A stretch of DNA of 34,250 nucleotides from a virus: IMG/VR virus record IMGVR_UViG_3300025889_020642, positions 1 through 34,250 of that record. One strand, given 5' to 3'. Position 1 is the stretch's first letter, and each line of letters starts with the position of its first letter. Below the pieces are notes generated by a model that saw only the letters and a program-made list of their open reading frames with translations, searched no databases and was not told the origin of the DNA. A program made the position numbers and the translations under genes. Shown here in pieces: positions 1 to 8,381 of the stretch.

Positions 1-1
1 A

Positions 2-487
2 CATATTATCGTAGATCCAAAGTCTATAAACAACGATGTCGACTTGGTGGAAGAGTTTTTAAAAGCTAAGAGGCAGTTTTGGAACGATCGACATGACATT
101 AGAGTGCTAAATATTGAAGTTGAGATGTATGCACAAGATATTAACGAACCACACGCTAGTAGTGGAGTATATTCTATCAAGGATGATAAATGGTTAGAAA
201 AACCTAATAAGTTTAGAAAGGAGTTTGACAAAACTAATGTTTCTAGAAAAGTAAAATATTTTAAGAGGCTAATTGACATGGAAATAGAAGAAGCCAAGAT
301 GAATAGAAATATTAAGGGACTAGAAAAACTCATAAAAAAAATTCGTGATATGCGTTCGGCCGGACTCGAAAAAAGTGGCGAGATGGCCGATGAGAATATT
401 ATTTACAAGGTACTGCGTGGTGAAGGAGATATACAAAAACTTTATGACATGAAAGATAATATTTTTGATGTCGACTTAAGTCTGTGA
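2..487 (+). CDS. Phage protein of unknown function, 5'-truncated by window edge
   Basis: The reading frame is open from base 2 to a TGA at 485-487. A TTG at 44 could be read as a start, but the frame continues upstream in good coding sequence (IIVDPKSINNDVD), so the gene almost certainly begins outside the window. The visible 161 residues are charged and mostly helical in the second half (lysine- and glutamate-rich, about residues 75-130). The opening segment, a hydrophobic strand ending in DPKS followed by an acidic DVDL, and the later EPHASSGVYSI segment weakly recall phage nucleotidyltransferase-like proteins, but I cannot see a complete catalytic motif. It is convergent with the next gene, 11 nt away, with no clear terminator between them. 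Function is not assigned. Confidence 0.7.
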   Translation, partial: HIIVDPKSINNDVDLVEEFLKAKRQFWNDRHDIRVLNIEVEMYAQDINEPHASSGVYSIKDDKWLEKPNKFRKEFDKTNVSRKVKYFKRLIDMEIEEAKMNRNIKGLEKLIKKIRDMRSAGLEKSGEMADENIIYKVLRGEGDIQKLYDMKDNIFDVDLSL

Positions 488-498
488 TTAATATTGAT

Positions 499-1806
499 TT
501 ATATTCCTTCGATATCATATCCTTTAAGGTCTAAAATATTATATATAAAATCCAAATTTGAATTAGCGATATCTCCCTCAGCTGGACTAGTAAAGTCATA
601 ATTACCATGGGAGCTTTTTGCAGAGTTTAAAGCAGATTGTAAAAAGGTTTCGTGCTCTCTTTTAATACCTCGTGCTGAATTACTGTGTGTAGGTATACCT
701 GCGTTATGCGGATCTAAAAATCGTCTAATTGAATCCATGGAGTTAGGTTCAATGAGAATATTCTCATCGACGTCTAAAGTAAATTGTCCTGTATGATTAT
801 CTCGGCCTAGGTCTCCAACTTCAATTACTTTAGAGTCAATCAATGATTTAAATGCATCCAGCTCTTCATTAGTTGCAATTACAAAGCATTTAACTATCGG
901 ATAGCCATCTTCATCGACCGTCATATTAATTCCAGTAATCATACCCGGTACACTGTACAATTCATCAGCTACGTATTCTATAATTTTTTCATCATCATAT
1001 TCTGAATATACTTCATCGTCTATATTATAGTTGTAGTCGTATCCCAAAGTAATTTCATAAAGCCCTAATCCGTCTGTGATATTAGTATTTCGGGAATTAA
1101 AATTACTAGTCATAGAGTAGTCCTCAGAATCAAATTCAACACGTACAGGTCCGATATTAGAATCTGGGTTAAATATTTTGTTTTGTGCACCTATGTGGGT
1201 TACAGGGTCACTATCTCGTCGCGACCATTGACGGTAATATCTTCCTGTTTCAAACCTATGAATATATTCTTTTGCCGAAACATAATCAGAATAAGTAACC
1301 GGTCCTATACCTGCCTCATCGACTTGATCAAACAAGGTTTCAAACAACACGTCTAGTTGATTTTTTTCGCTAGGATTAGGTGCTGTCTTGGTTCTATAAC
1401 TATAAATATACTCTCTTAATTTTGGATGTTTCTGAACCAACTGATCTCCTAAAAAGGCAATATATCTGTCTTTAAACCTTTCAATTTCACGTCCTTTCAT
1501 TCCTCCAGGAATAGTATCTGCAGTTATACCAGTAGCTAAAGTATTGTATTGATTTAACATTGCAGTTCTCTGTGGGCTGCTATGATACATAGTTTGAGGA
1601 TTATTGTCTATATCATCTCTAAAAGCTTTAAGCTTTGCTAACATTTTATGGTTATTACTATCGCTCAACCAGTTTTTAATGTTATTAAAAATTTCACGTG
1701 GCATTGTTGTTTGATCGATATTAGTTCCTGCAACAAAGTCAGCCTTTGCAAAGTCTTCGATTGCTTCTCTAATTAATTTTCTAACGGTTTTTCTAGTTAT
1801 TTTCAT
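499..1806 (-). CDS. Hypothetical phage protein with N-terminal LIREA motif
   Basis: A 435-residue acidic protein that I do not recognise. I start it at the ATG at 1806-1804 (MKITRKTVRKLIREA), not at the upstream ATG at 1842. The inner ATG overlaps the stop of the preceding gene as ATGA, and has purine-rich AGAAAGAG upstream. The first 15 residues form a basic amphipathic helix of a type that, from general familiarity, heads many marine phage proteins, often virion-associated. The same LIREA[I/V] core occurs inside the neighbouring protein. The rest has no signal peptide, no membrane segment and no catalytic motif I can name; residues 200-330 are rich in D, E, Y and N. A structural or virion-packaged role is inference from the motif and neighbour only. 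Confidence 0.72.
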   Translation of the reverse strand: MKITRKTVRKLIREAIEDFAKADFVAGTNIDQTTMPREIFNNIKNWLSDSNNHKMLAKLKAFRDDIDNNPQTMYHSSPQRTAMLNQYNTLATGITADTIPGGMKGREIERFKDRYIAFLGDQLVQKHPKLREYIYSYRTKTAPNPSEKNQLDVLFETLFDQVDEAGIGPVTYSDYVSAKEYIHRFETGRYYRQWSRRDSDPVTHIGAQNKIFNPDSNIGPVRVEFDSEDYSMTSNFNSRNTNITDGLGLYEITLGYDYNYNIDDEVYSEYDDEKIIEYVADELYSVPGMITGINMTVDEDGYPIVKCFVIATNEELDAFKSLIDSKVIEVGDLGRDNHTGQFTLDVDENILIEPNSMDSIRRFLDPHNAGIPTHSNSARGIKREHETFLQSALNSAKSSHGNYDFTSPAEGDIANSNLDFIYNILDLKGYDIEGI

Positions 1807-2549
1807 TTTTTTCTCTTTCTGTGTTTTTGAATTTGTTTCCATTGGGCTGAGTCGACTGATCTAGCTTTCCCACCTTTTAAAACACTATTAACTCTTGCCA
1901 TTGCCCATGAATGCGGGTTTTGACCTGATCTAGAACCTGATGAGTAATAAGCACCCATACCTTTTCTATATATTGCTTTAAGTGCACCAACAGGTGCATT
2001 TCTGTCTTTTGCTTTCTTTTTTAACGCTTTATCAACTTTACTAGATATCTTTCTAGGTTTAGTCTTTTTCTTCTTTCTCTTTTTTTCTTCTAATTCTTTA
2101 ACTGCTTCTCTTATTAGAGATTCTAACTGTTCTTTGTTGAGGGTTATAGATTCATTCTTATAATTGTGTTTTGAAGTCTTTTTTGATTTAAATTGAGATT
2201 TTTCAAATCTATCTCTGGCATCCATTGCAGCTTTATCATCAGCCTTTCCAGGTGTTTTCTTAGCTTTATTGAATCTTTTAATTAGTTTTTTTAATTGTTC
2301 TTGATCTTCAGCTGATCGATTTGCCTTATACCCAGGTGTAAGTTTAGCTTCGTTTTTATTTTTTTTACTAGCAATATCTTTTAAGACATCATCAGGTAGG
2401 AAGTCCATTTTAGTAACCTTAGGATTATCATCAGCACCTTTTTGAACACTTCTCATACCATTAGGCTTCTTTTTACTCTTTTTCTTTCCTTCGCTAATAT
2501 TTTTTTGTAAATTATCTAAAACTAGCTTTATTAATTTATTGTCATCCAT
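1803..2549 (-). CDS. Lys-rich phage protein with C-terminal DUF5824-like domain
   Basis: A very basic protein of 248 residues if it starts at the ATG at 2549 (MDDNKLIKLVLD), which has an AAGG about 11 nt upstream. In-frame ATGs at 2603 and 2651 are possible, but the segment they add is hydrophobic, AT-derived and lies in the probable divergent promoter region. Features in order: a short N-terminal helix, a lysine-rich linker, an internal helix ITLNKEQLESLIREAVKEL, a poly-Lys stretch, and a C-terminal domain with RNAPVGALKAIYRKGMGAYY, then SGQNPHSWAMARVNS and a lysine-rich tail. That C-terminal pattern matches my memory of phage DUF5824-type domains of unknown function. The gene is coupled to 499-1806 by an ATGA overlap. 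It could be DNA-binding or scaffold-like; neither is shown. Confidence 0.75.
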   Translation of the reverse strand: MDDNKLIKLVLDNLQKNISEGKKKSKKKPNGMRSVQKGADDNPKVTKMDFLPDDVLKDIASKKNKNEAKLTPGYKANRSAEDQEQLKKLIKRFNKAKKTPGKADDKAAMDARDRFEKSQFKSKKTSKHNYKNESITLNKEQLESLIREAVKELEEKKRKKKKTKPRKISSKVDKALKKKAKDRNAPVGALKAIYRKGMGAYYSSGSRSGQNPHSWAMARVNSVLKGGKARSVDSAQWKQIQKHRKRKK

Positions 2550-2644
2550 TATTAATTGTACCTTATCTTTAATAATAACTATAATTTTATTAACTAAGTC
2601 CATTATAAGTATAAAATATATATATAAATTACAGGAAATAATAC
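2550..2644. promoter_or_regulatory. Divergent AT-rich intergenic region, candidate promoters
   Basis: This 95-bp gap separates the minus-strand LIREA gene pair from the plus-strand YeaH gene, so at least one promoter per direction is expected. On the minus strand a TATAAT reads from 2607 to 2602, leaving a leader of about 45 nt before the ATG at 2549; no good -35 accompanies it. On the plus strand there are TATAAAATA and TATATAAATT runs at about 2611-2630, followed by AGGA at 2633-2636 and the ATG at 2645. The TATATAAATTA string also occurs just ahead of the PhoH gene. These are candidates only. Confidence 0.4.
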
Positions 2645-3820
2645 ATGTCAATATTTAAAAATCACAAAACAGTTGCCGATCGATCGGCATCTGATAGAAG
2701 AAGACACAAAGAAAAAATTGAAAAGGCTATCAAAGAAGGAATTCATGACATTGTTGCTGAAGAAAGCATAATAGGACAAAATGGAAAAAAGAAAATAAAA
2801 ATTCCTGTAAGAGGAATTAAAGAATATCAGTTTATCTACGGTGTAGGCAATGGTACAAAAGGTGTAGGATCGGCTCAGGGTCAAGATATTCAAAAAGGAC
2901 AAGTTGTTAGACAACCTAATCAAAAAGGGCAAACAGGATCAGGAAAACCAGACAAACCAGGTAATGATGCAGGTGAAGATTATTACGATGTAGAAGTTTC
3001 ACTAGATGAATTAGCAAAATATCTTTTTGATGATTTAAATCTTCCTGATCTGGCTAAAAAACAAAGCAATACAATAGAGACTGACAGAATCAAAAGAAAA
3101 GGATATAGGCCAAAAGGTATAAGAGCTAGACTGTCTAAAAAAGAGACACTTAAAAATAAGATTAGAAGACGAAGTCAGGCAGTTAAAAATGGTACCTACG
3201 ATCCTGAAAGTGATGAGAGGTTTCCATTTCATCAAGATGATTTAAAGTACAAATACATCGATACACAAAAAAGACCGGTGACAAATGCAGTTATTTTTAT
3301 GATAATGGATGTATCCGGATCGATGGGAAAAACTAAAAAGTTTTTAGCCAGATCATTCTTTTTCTTATTATATCAGTTTATTAGATACAAATATCAGAAC
3401 GTTGATTTAGTTTTTATATCCCATACAACAGAAGCAAAAGAAGTTAACGAAGATGATTTCTTTAAAAAAGCTTCTTCCGGAGGAACATATATTTCATCAG
3501 GATTATCGTTGGCAGAAGAGGTTATAATAGAAAGATATAACCCAAGCAGTTGGAATCTTTATACTTTTCATTGTTCAGATGGTGAAAACTGGTCAGATGA
3601 CAATGATAAAGCTTTAGAAAAAATGAGTACTTTAATTAAGCTAAGTCAGCTATCCGGATATATTCAAATTACTCCCGGTCAAGAAAGTATGTGGGGACAA
3701 GAAATGGCAGAAGTATTTGGTCCACTTGTTTCTGATAAATTTAAAGTCTGTAAAATTAAAGAAAAACAAGATATTTGGCCTCAGTTTGCCAAATTATTTG
3801 GAGGTAAATATGAGCTCTAA
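2645..3820 (+). CDS. yeaH: YeaH-family (DUF444/UPF0229) VWA-domain protein
   Basis: The 391-residue product matches the YeaH/DUF444 family (E. coli YeaH is about 427 aa). The N-terminus (SIFKNHKTVADRSASDRRRHKEKI) has the family's RSxxDRxRH-type opening, and the middle region has the basic KGYRPKGIRARLSKK linker. The C-terminal half is a von Willebrand A domain with a MIDAS metal site: D222-x-S224-x-S226 in IMDVSGSMG, T281 in GGTYISSGL, and D311 in HCSDGEN. In bacteria YeaH is encoded beside the PrkA/YeaG kinase and SpoVR/YcgB and acts in starvation and stationary-phase responses; its biochemical role is unclear. Here it is the first gene of the same trio, overlapping SpoVR by 11 nt. The start is supported by AGGA 8 nt upstream. 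Confidence 0.9.
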   Translation: MSIFKNHKTVADRSASDRRRHKEKIEKAIKEGIHDIVAEESIIGQNGKKKIKIPVRGIKEYQFIYGVGNGTKGVGSAQGQDIQKGQVVRQPNQKGQTGSGKPDKPGNDAGEDYYDVEVSLDELAKYLFDDLNLPDLAKKQSNTIETDRIKRKGYRPKGIRARLSKKETLKNKIRRRSQAVKNGTYDPESDERFPFHQDDLKYKYIDTQKRPVTNAVIFMIMDVSGSMGKTKKFLARSFFFLLYQFIRYKYQNVDLVFISHTTEAKEVNEDDFFKKASSGGTYISSGLSLAEEVIIERYNPSSWNLYTFHCSDGENWSDDNDKALEKMSTLIKLSQLSGYIQITPGQESMWGQEMAEVFGPLVSDKFKVCKIKEKQDIWPQFAKLFGGKYEL

Positions 3821-5141
3821 CAACGATTGGTCTGTTGAACAGCTAAAAGAATGGGATAATAAGATTTGTGAAATTGCCAGTGGTTATGGTCTAGACTGGC
3901 ATGAGATTACTTATGAGATATGTGATTACTACGAAATGATTGGTCATATGTCATACCATGGTATGCCTAGTCACTACAATCATTGGTCGTATGGAAAGTC
4001 TTTTGAAAGAACTCACTTCATGTATAATCAAGGGCAAAGCGGTTTACCTTATGAGTTGATCATAAATTCTAACCCATCAATTGCTTATTTAATGATGCAA
4101 AATCCTTTATATCTGCAGGTTTTGATTATGGCACATTGTGTAGGTCATAGTAGCTTTTTTAAACATAATAGAATGTTTAAAGATACTGATCCGGATCATA
4201 TTGTCTCGAGAATGAGAAACGCAAAAAAAAGAATTCAAGGATACATAGAAAACCCACTTATTGGTCAAAATAAAGTTGAGAATTTTTTAGACAGCCTTCA
4301 CGCGATTAAATATCAGACTAATAGATACAATTCTCCTAGAAAGTCTAGAAGTGAAATAAAAACAAATGAAATTAAGAAGTTTAATCATTACAAAAAGAAA
4401 GGAATTATTTTAGACTTTGATAATTTATCAAAGCAAAGGCTTTTAAAACCCGATCATGACATCTTATCTTTTTTTGGCGAATACTATCCAGATTATTATT
4501 CAGATTGGCAGTTAGATCTTATTGAGATCGTTAAAAATGAAAGTTGGTATTTTATGCCGCAAATCCAAACAAAAATATTAAATGAGGGGTGGGCATCTTT
4601 TTGGCATTATAAAATACTTCATGATTTAAATCTTCCTGATGAAATGCATTTACCTTTTCTAAAAATGCACAATGCAGTTGTTAGGCCTCACCTAGGAGGT
4701 GTTAATCCTTATCACTTAGGATTTTATATTTTTCAAAAAGTTGAGAGAGAACAAGGATTAGAAGCTTGCTTTGACGTAATGAAAACACACGATGACGTTT
4801 CAGCAATTAGACTTCTTTTAGACGAGGACGACTTAAGAGAATTAAATTTCTTTGCCTATGAAAATCAAAAAGACGGAAGTGCAGTTGTATCTGAAGTTGT
4901 TGATCATGATGACTGGAAAACAGTAAGAAATCAATTGATTAAAAATACGGGTATTAATATGATTCCTCATATTTACATTGATAGAGTTGAAAATGACAAT
5001 ACATTAGTGCTCAAACATGAGCATGATGGCCGAGACTTAGACTTAGATTATGCAGATAAAGTCATGGACCACATTAGGGAAATATGGCCTCATGAAGTTA
5101 AGCTTTATACAGTAATTGAAGAAGAAGTATGGGAATTTTAG
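3810..5141 (+). CDS. spoVR: SpoVR/YcgB family protein
   Basis: A 443-residue SpoVR-family protein (E. coli YcgB is about 510 aa). I chose the ATG at 3810 because GGAGG sits 5 nt upstream, at 3800-3804, and the sequence after it (SSNNDWSVEQLKEWDNKICEI) matches the family's N-terminus; the frame extends upstream inside yeaH without a family match. Hallmarks are the Trp/His-rich segment YHGMPSHYNHWSYGKSFE, the MAHCVGHSSFFKHN motif, and NEGWASFWHYKI in the middle. SpoVR proteins were named for a Bacillus spore-cortex phenotype, and in Proteobacteria they are co-inherited with PrkA and YeaH. The molecular function is unknown; the conserved His residues suggest metal binding, which is inference. 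It lies between yeaH and prkA. Confidence 0.92.
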   Translation: MSSNNDWSVEQLKEWDNKICEIASGYGLDWHEITYEICDYYEMIGHMSYHGMPSHYNHWSYGKSFERTHFMYNQGQSGLPYELIINSNPSIAYLMMQNPLYLQVLIMAHCVGHSSFFKHNRMFKDTDPDHIVSRMRNAKKRIQGYIENPLIGQNKVENFLDSLHAIKYQTNRYNSPRKSRSEIKTNEIKKFNHYKKKGIILDFDNLSKQRLLKPDHDILSFFGEYYPDYYSDWQLDLIEIVKNESWYFMPQIQTKILNEGWASFWHYKILHDLNLPDEMHLPFLKMHNAVVRPHLGGVNPYHLGFYIFQKVEREQGLEACFDVMKTHDDVSAIRLLLDEDDLRELNFFAYENQKDGSAVVSEVVDHDDWKTVRNQLIKNTGINMIPHIYIDRVENDNTLVLKHEHDGRDLDLDYADKVMDHIREIWPHEVKLYTVIEEEVWEF

Positions 5142-5197
5142 TTTACATTTCCAAAAAAAAGAATTAAATTATTAATATATCACAAGGGAGCATAATA
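5141..5197 (+). promoter_or_regulatory. Candidate early-type promoter and leader before prkA
   Basis: The 56-nt gap before the kinase gene starts with GTTTACATTT at 5141-5150, overlapping the last base of the SpoVR stop codon. GTTTAC resembles the -35 element of T4-type early promoters. About 17 nt downstream is a weak TTAAAT/TAAATT (5164-5170) that could be the -10. A strong Shine-Dalgarno AAGGGAG follows, about 9 nt before the ATG at 5198. Similar GTTTACTT elements occur at 11616 and 32153. The promoter call rests on motif resemblance only. Confidence 0.35.
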
Positions 5198-7147
5198 ATG
5201 GCACGCGCAAAAGCAAATAAAAAAGACTTTCTTGATTTGATCACAAATCAAAGAGAATCTAAAAAAAGAGATAAATTTGAAGGAACTTTTCTTGATTATT
5301 TAGAAAAAGTAAGAACAGATCCGGAAATGATTAAACTGGCACATAGAAGACTTTATGAAACAATTAAAGATCAGGGTGTCAATACATTAGACGTCGGCAG
5401 TGAAGGATACAGAGATATTTTTAATGGCGACAAGATTAGAAAATATGATTATTTTGAAAAAGAATTTTTTGGGATGGAGTCAGTTATCAATAAATTGATG
5501 AGATTCTTGAAGTCGGCTGCTTTCAAGGGTGAAGAAAGTCGACAGGTTCTTCTTTTAATGGGCCCAGTAGGTGCAGGTAAGTCTGCATTAATCGATTCAG
5601 TTAAGCGTGCTTTAGAAGGTGCAGATAACTATTTTTACCTAGAGGGTTGCCCAGTAAGAGAAGAGCCTCTTCATCTCTTACCACGTGGTCTAAGAAAAGA
5701 TTTTGAAGATATCTTAGGCGTGCATATTGAAGGTGATTTATGTCCTGTATGTCGTCACAGACTAATTCACGAATTTGATGGTAAATATGAGAATTTTCCA
5801 GTTAAGGAGACGGGTTATTCGCAGCGAGGTCGTAGAGGTATTGCAGTAGTTCCACCTATGGATGCAAACTCACAGGATGTCTCTGTGCTGATCGGAACTG
5901 AAGATATTAGTAAACTAGATCTTTATCCAGAAGATGATCCACGTGTACTCTCTCTTAACGGTGCGTTTAACGTAGGTAACAGGGGTATTGTTGAATTTGT
6001 TGAAGTATTTAAAAATGAAATTGAATTTTTACATACAATGCTGACAGCGACACAAGAGAAACGTGTGCCTACTCCAGGTAAAAACGATATGCTTTATTTT
6101 GATGGTGTGATATTATCCCATTGTAATGAGTCAGAGTGGAACAGATTTAAATCTGAACACACTAACGAGGCTATTTTGGACAGGGTGTTAAAAATTGAAG
6201 TACCGTATGTGCTCGAACTAAATCAGGAACAAAAGATTTATGAAAAAATTCTAGGAAAGTCTGATTTTAGAGGTGCACACATTGCACCACATACTTTAAA
6301 AGTAGCATCAATGTTTTCAGTGATGTCTAGATTACAAAATTCAAATAAGTGCGATTTGTTGACTAAAATGAAGATTTATAATGGTGAAGCTATTATTGAA
6401 AAAGGTCGCGTTAAAAAAGTAGATATTCGTGATCTTAAAGATGAAGCTAAACACGAAGGCATGGAAGGTATCTCTACCCGATTTATTATGAAAGCTTTAG
6501 ATGCAGCTTTATCTGATTCAGAAAGTGGTATGATTACACCAATTAATGTTGTTGATTCACTCGTTAAACAAGTTAAAGAGCAGATTATCGATGAAGATGC
6601 CAAAACTCGATACTTAGAAATCTTGCAAAAAATTATTCGCGAAGAATACTTAAGAATTCTAGAAACAGAAATTGCAAAAGCATTTATTACTGCATATGAA
6701 GAACAAGCACAGTCTTTATTTGATTCTTACCTAGACAATGCTGAATGTTTTACTACTAAATCAAAAGTAAAAAATAAAATTACACGTGAAGAATCAGAGC
6801 CTGACGAAAAATTCATGAGAACTATTGAAGAGATGATTGGTGTTGTAGGTTCGGCAAGAGATGGATTTAGAAACGATGTAACTGCTTATATGTTTTCTAG
6901 ATTAAGAAAGGGCGAGACAGTTGATTATAAGTCTTATGGTCCCCTCAAAGAAGCAATCGAACAATATCTTATTTCATCTGTTAAAGATATTGCACGCATT
7001 GTTACAAGATCTAAGTCTAGAGATGACGACCAAAAGAAAAAATATGTCGACATGATAGAAACGTTGATTCACGAATATGGATATAATGAAGCATCTGCAG
7101 AGGAAATTTTAACGTATGCGTCAAATAACTTGTGGCGAGACTCATAA
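5198..7147 (+). CDS. prkA: PrkA/YeaG serine protein kinase (AAA+ type)
   Basis: The 649-residue product is essentially full length for PrkA/YeaG (E. coli YeaG is 644 aa). The N-terminal two thirds is the AAA-type PrkA domain, with Walker A GPVGAGKS at residues 122-129 and the family's extended EGCPVREEPLHLLPRGLR segment. A GDLCPVCRHRL Cys pair follows, typical of the family, and then VVPPMDANSQDVSVLIG and ILSHCNESEWNRF. The C-terminal region carries the PrkA C-domain (EEMIGVVGSARDGFRNDV, then the VKDIARIVTRSKSRDDD segment). In bacteria PrkA phosphorylates proteins and shapes the response to nitrogen or carbon starvation together with YeaH and SpoVR. All three are present here, so the phage carries the complete module. 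An AAGGGAG ribosome site supports the start; the gene overlaps the next by 32 nt. Confidence 0.93.
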   Translation: MARAKANKKDFLDLITNQRESKKRDKFEGTFLDYLEKVRTDPEMIKLAHRRLYETIKDQGVNTLDVGSEGYRDIFNGDKIRKYDYFEKEFFGMESVINKLMRFLKSAAFKGEESRQVLLLMGPVGAGKSALIDSVKRALEGADNYFYLEGCPVREEPLHLLPRGLRKDFEDILGVHIEGDLCPVCRHRLIHEFDGKYENFPVKETGYSQRGRRGIAVVPPMDANSQDVSVLIGTEDISKLDLYPEDDPRVLSLNGAFNVGNRGIVEFVEVFKNEIEFLHTMLTATQEKRVPTPGKNDMLYFDGVILSHCNESEWNRFKSEHTNEAILDRVLKIEVPYVLELNQEQKIYEKILGKSDFRGAHIAPHTLKVASMFSVMSRLQNSNKCDLLTKMKIYNGEAIIEKGRVKKVDIRDLKDEAKHEGMEGISTRFIMKALDAALSDSESGMITPINVVDSLVKQVKEQIIDEDAKTRYLEILQKIIREEYLRILETEIAKAFITAYEEQAQSLFDSYLDNAECFTTKSKVKNKITREESEPDEKFMRTIEEMIGVVGSARDGFRNDVTAYMFSRLRKGETVDYKSYGPLKEAIEQYLISSVKDIARIVTRSKSRDDDQKKKYVDMIETLIHEYGYNEASAEEILTYASNNLWRDS

Positions 7148-8360
7148 GAGAGAGGTTTTTGATAAAAGCTATGTTAAAAAATTCTTAGAAAAAGATAAAC
7201 ATAGCTTTTATCAGTTTGTATCTAAGAGCGTATTATATGAAAATAAAGTAATGATTAAGTCACCGGCACTAAATTACTTAAACATACAGTACGATGATGA
7301 TAAAAGCAACTCTTTTAAAAACATGATATTGAAAGAATATTATGAATGTGAAAAAATGTATCCTTATTTAGGAGATTATTTCCTATTAGACTTTTTTGGG
7401 TACAAGGTCAACAAAAAAGGATCTATAAAAAGATTTAACAAGAAAAATCAAAAATCATTTTTAAACACAATAAGTAATGACAATGTTAAACAATTTGCAG
7501 ATTGGTTTTTTAAAAACACCAATCTTAATAGAAGGATGATAATTAGCTATACAAATGATCAAAAAAACATTTGCGTTGAATACGAAAATGATTTTGCTTT
7601 TAAAATTGATTATGATTATGATTTTATTAATTGCTTATCAGATAAAACTTATAGAAACTACAATTATATAATCATTGATGGATATATAGAGACTATTGGT
7701 GAAATACATCACATGTTGCATGAAGCATCAAATAACAAAGAAGCATATGTTATCTTTTGCTACGGTATGTCAGAAGAAGTAAAACAAAACATTATAGTTA
7801 ATAATAGAAAAGGAATAACAAGATTGATACCTGTGTCAATGAATGCTAATGATGAAAATACATTAAACATACTTAATGACGTCGCTGCAATTCATGATGG
7901 AGATGTTATTTCCAGCAATTTAGGACAAACAATCTCTCAAGAAGTTAGAAAAAAACTTAAAAAAGGTAAAAAAATAACATTTTTAAAAGACGTTGTTTAC
8001 ATCGATGCTGTAGCTGATCAAAGCAAAATAGAAAAACATAAAATATTTTTGTTAAATAGATTAACTGATGCTAGCGCGAAAATAGACGTAAACATAAAAC
8101 CTCTAGAAAAAAGAGTTTCTAATTTTTCTGCTAAAAGATTGAATATTTATATACCTTTGTCATTAAAAACAAACAATGAATTTCAAAGAGAGTTTGATTA
8201 TTTTATTAGATTTTCTAAATTTCTTGATAAAAAGTTTGATCTAATAGACTTAGGGTTTAAAAAAAGATATATGGTTCCGGAAATATATAAAAAAATAGCA
8301 AATAATAAGTCGAAAAGTTTACAATCTATGTTTAACAATATAGAAGTAATATTATCTTAA
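7116..8360 (+). CDS. Divergent GroEL-like protein lacking the equatorial ATPase domain
   Basis: A 414-residue protein starting inside the prkA 3' end. From about residue 150 it can be aligned by eye with GroEL's intermediate and apical domains. NYIIIDGYIETIGEIHHML (from I186) corresponds to the GroEL ILLADKKI segment. Further matches are AYVIFCYGMSEEVKQNIIVNN, then ITRLIPVSMN, then NILNDVAAIHDGDVIS, which matches GroEL DIATLTGGTVIS. LEKRVSNFSAKRLNIYIPLS matches the GroEL ERVAKLAGGVAVIKVG segment. Spacing is preserved with few gaps. The N-terminal about 150 residues do not show the GroEL DGTTT nucleotide motif, and the C-terminal GGG motif is absent, so it is unlikely to hydrolyse ATP. It may be a chaperonin-derived substrate-binding or scaffold protein. 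The 32-nt overlap and shared direction suggest translation coupled to prkA. Homology is inferred without a search. Confidence 0.68.
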   Translation: MRQITCGETHKREVFDKSYVKKFLEKDKHSFYQFVSKSVLYENKVMIKSPALNYLNIQYDDDKSNSFKNMILKEYYECEKMYPYLGDYFLLDFFGYKVNKKGSIKRFNKKNQKSFLNTISNDNVKQFADWFFKNTNLNRRMIISYTNDQKNICVEYENDFAFKIDYDYDFINCLSDKTYRNYNYIIIDGYIETIGEIHHMLHEASNNKEAYVIFCYGMSEEVKQNIIVNNRKGITRLIPVSMNANDENTLNILNDVAAIHDGDVISSNLGQTISQEVRKKLKKGKKITFLKDVVYIDAVADQSKIEKHKIFLLNRLTDASAKIDVNIKPLEKRVSNFSAKRLNIYIPLSLKTNNEFQREFDYFIRFSKFLDKKFDLIDLGFKKRYMVPEIYKKIANNKSKSLQSMFNNIEVILS

Positions 8361-8381
8361 ATTAATAAATGGAGAAATCAA

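Noticed and set aside
2604-2630. TATA repeat as a replication origin or microsatellite
   Set aside because: It is a short AT run in a divergent promoter gap, with no iterated protein-binding sites.
2648-3235. Minus-strand open frames of 94 and 66 aa inside yeaH
   Set aside because: They lie antisense to a clear DUF444 gene, have no ribosome site, and read as shadows of AT-rich coding.
3717-3809. Upstream extension of the SpoVR frame inside yeaH
   Set aside because: The added residues are not family-like; GGAGG directly precedes the inner ATG at 3810.
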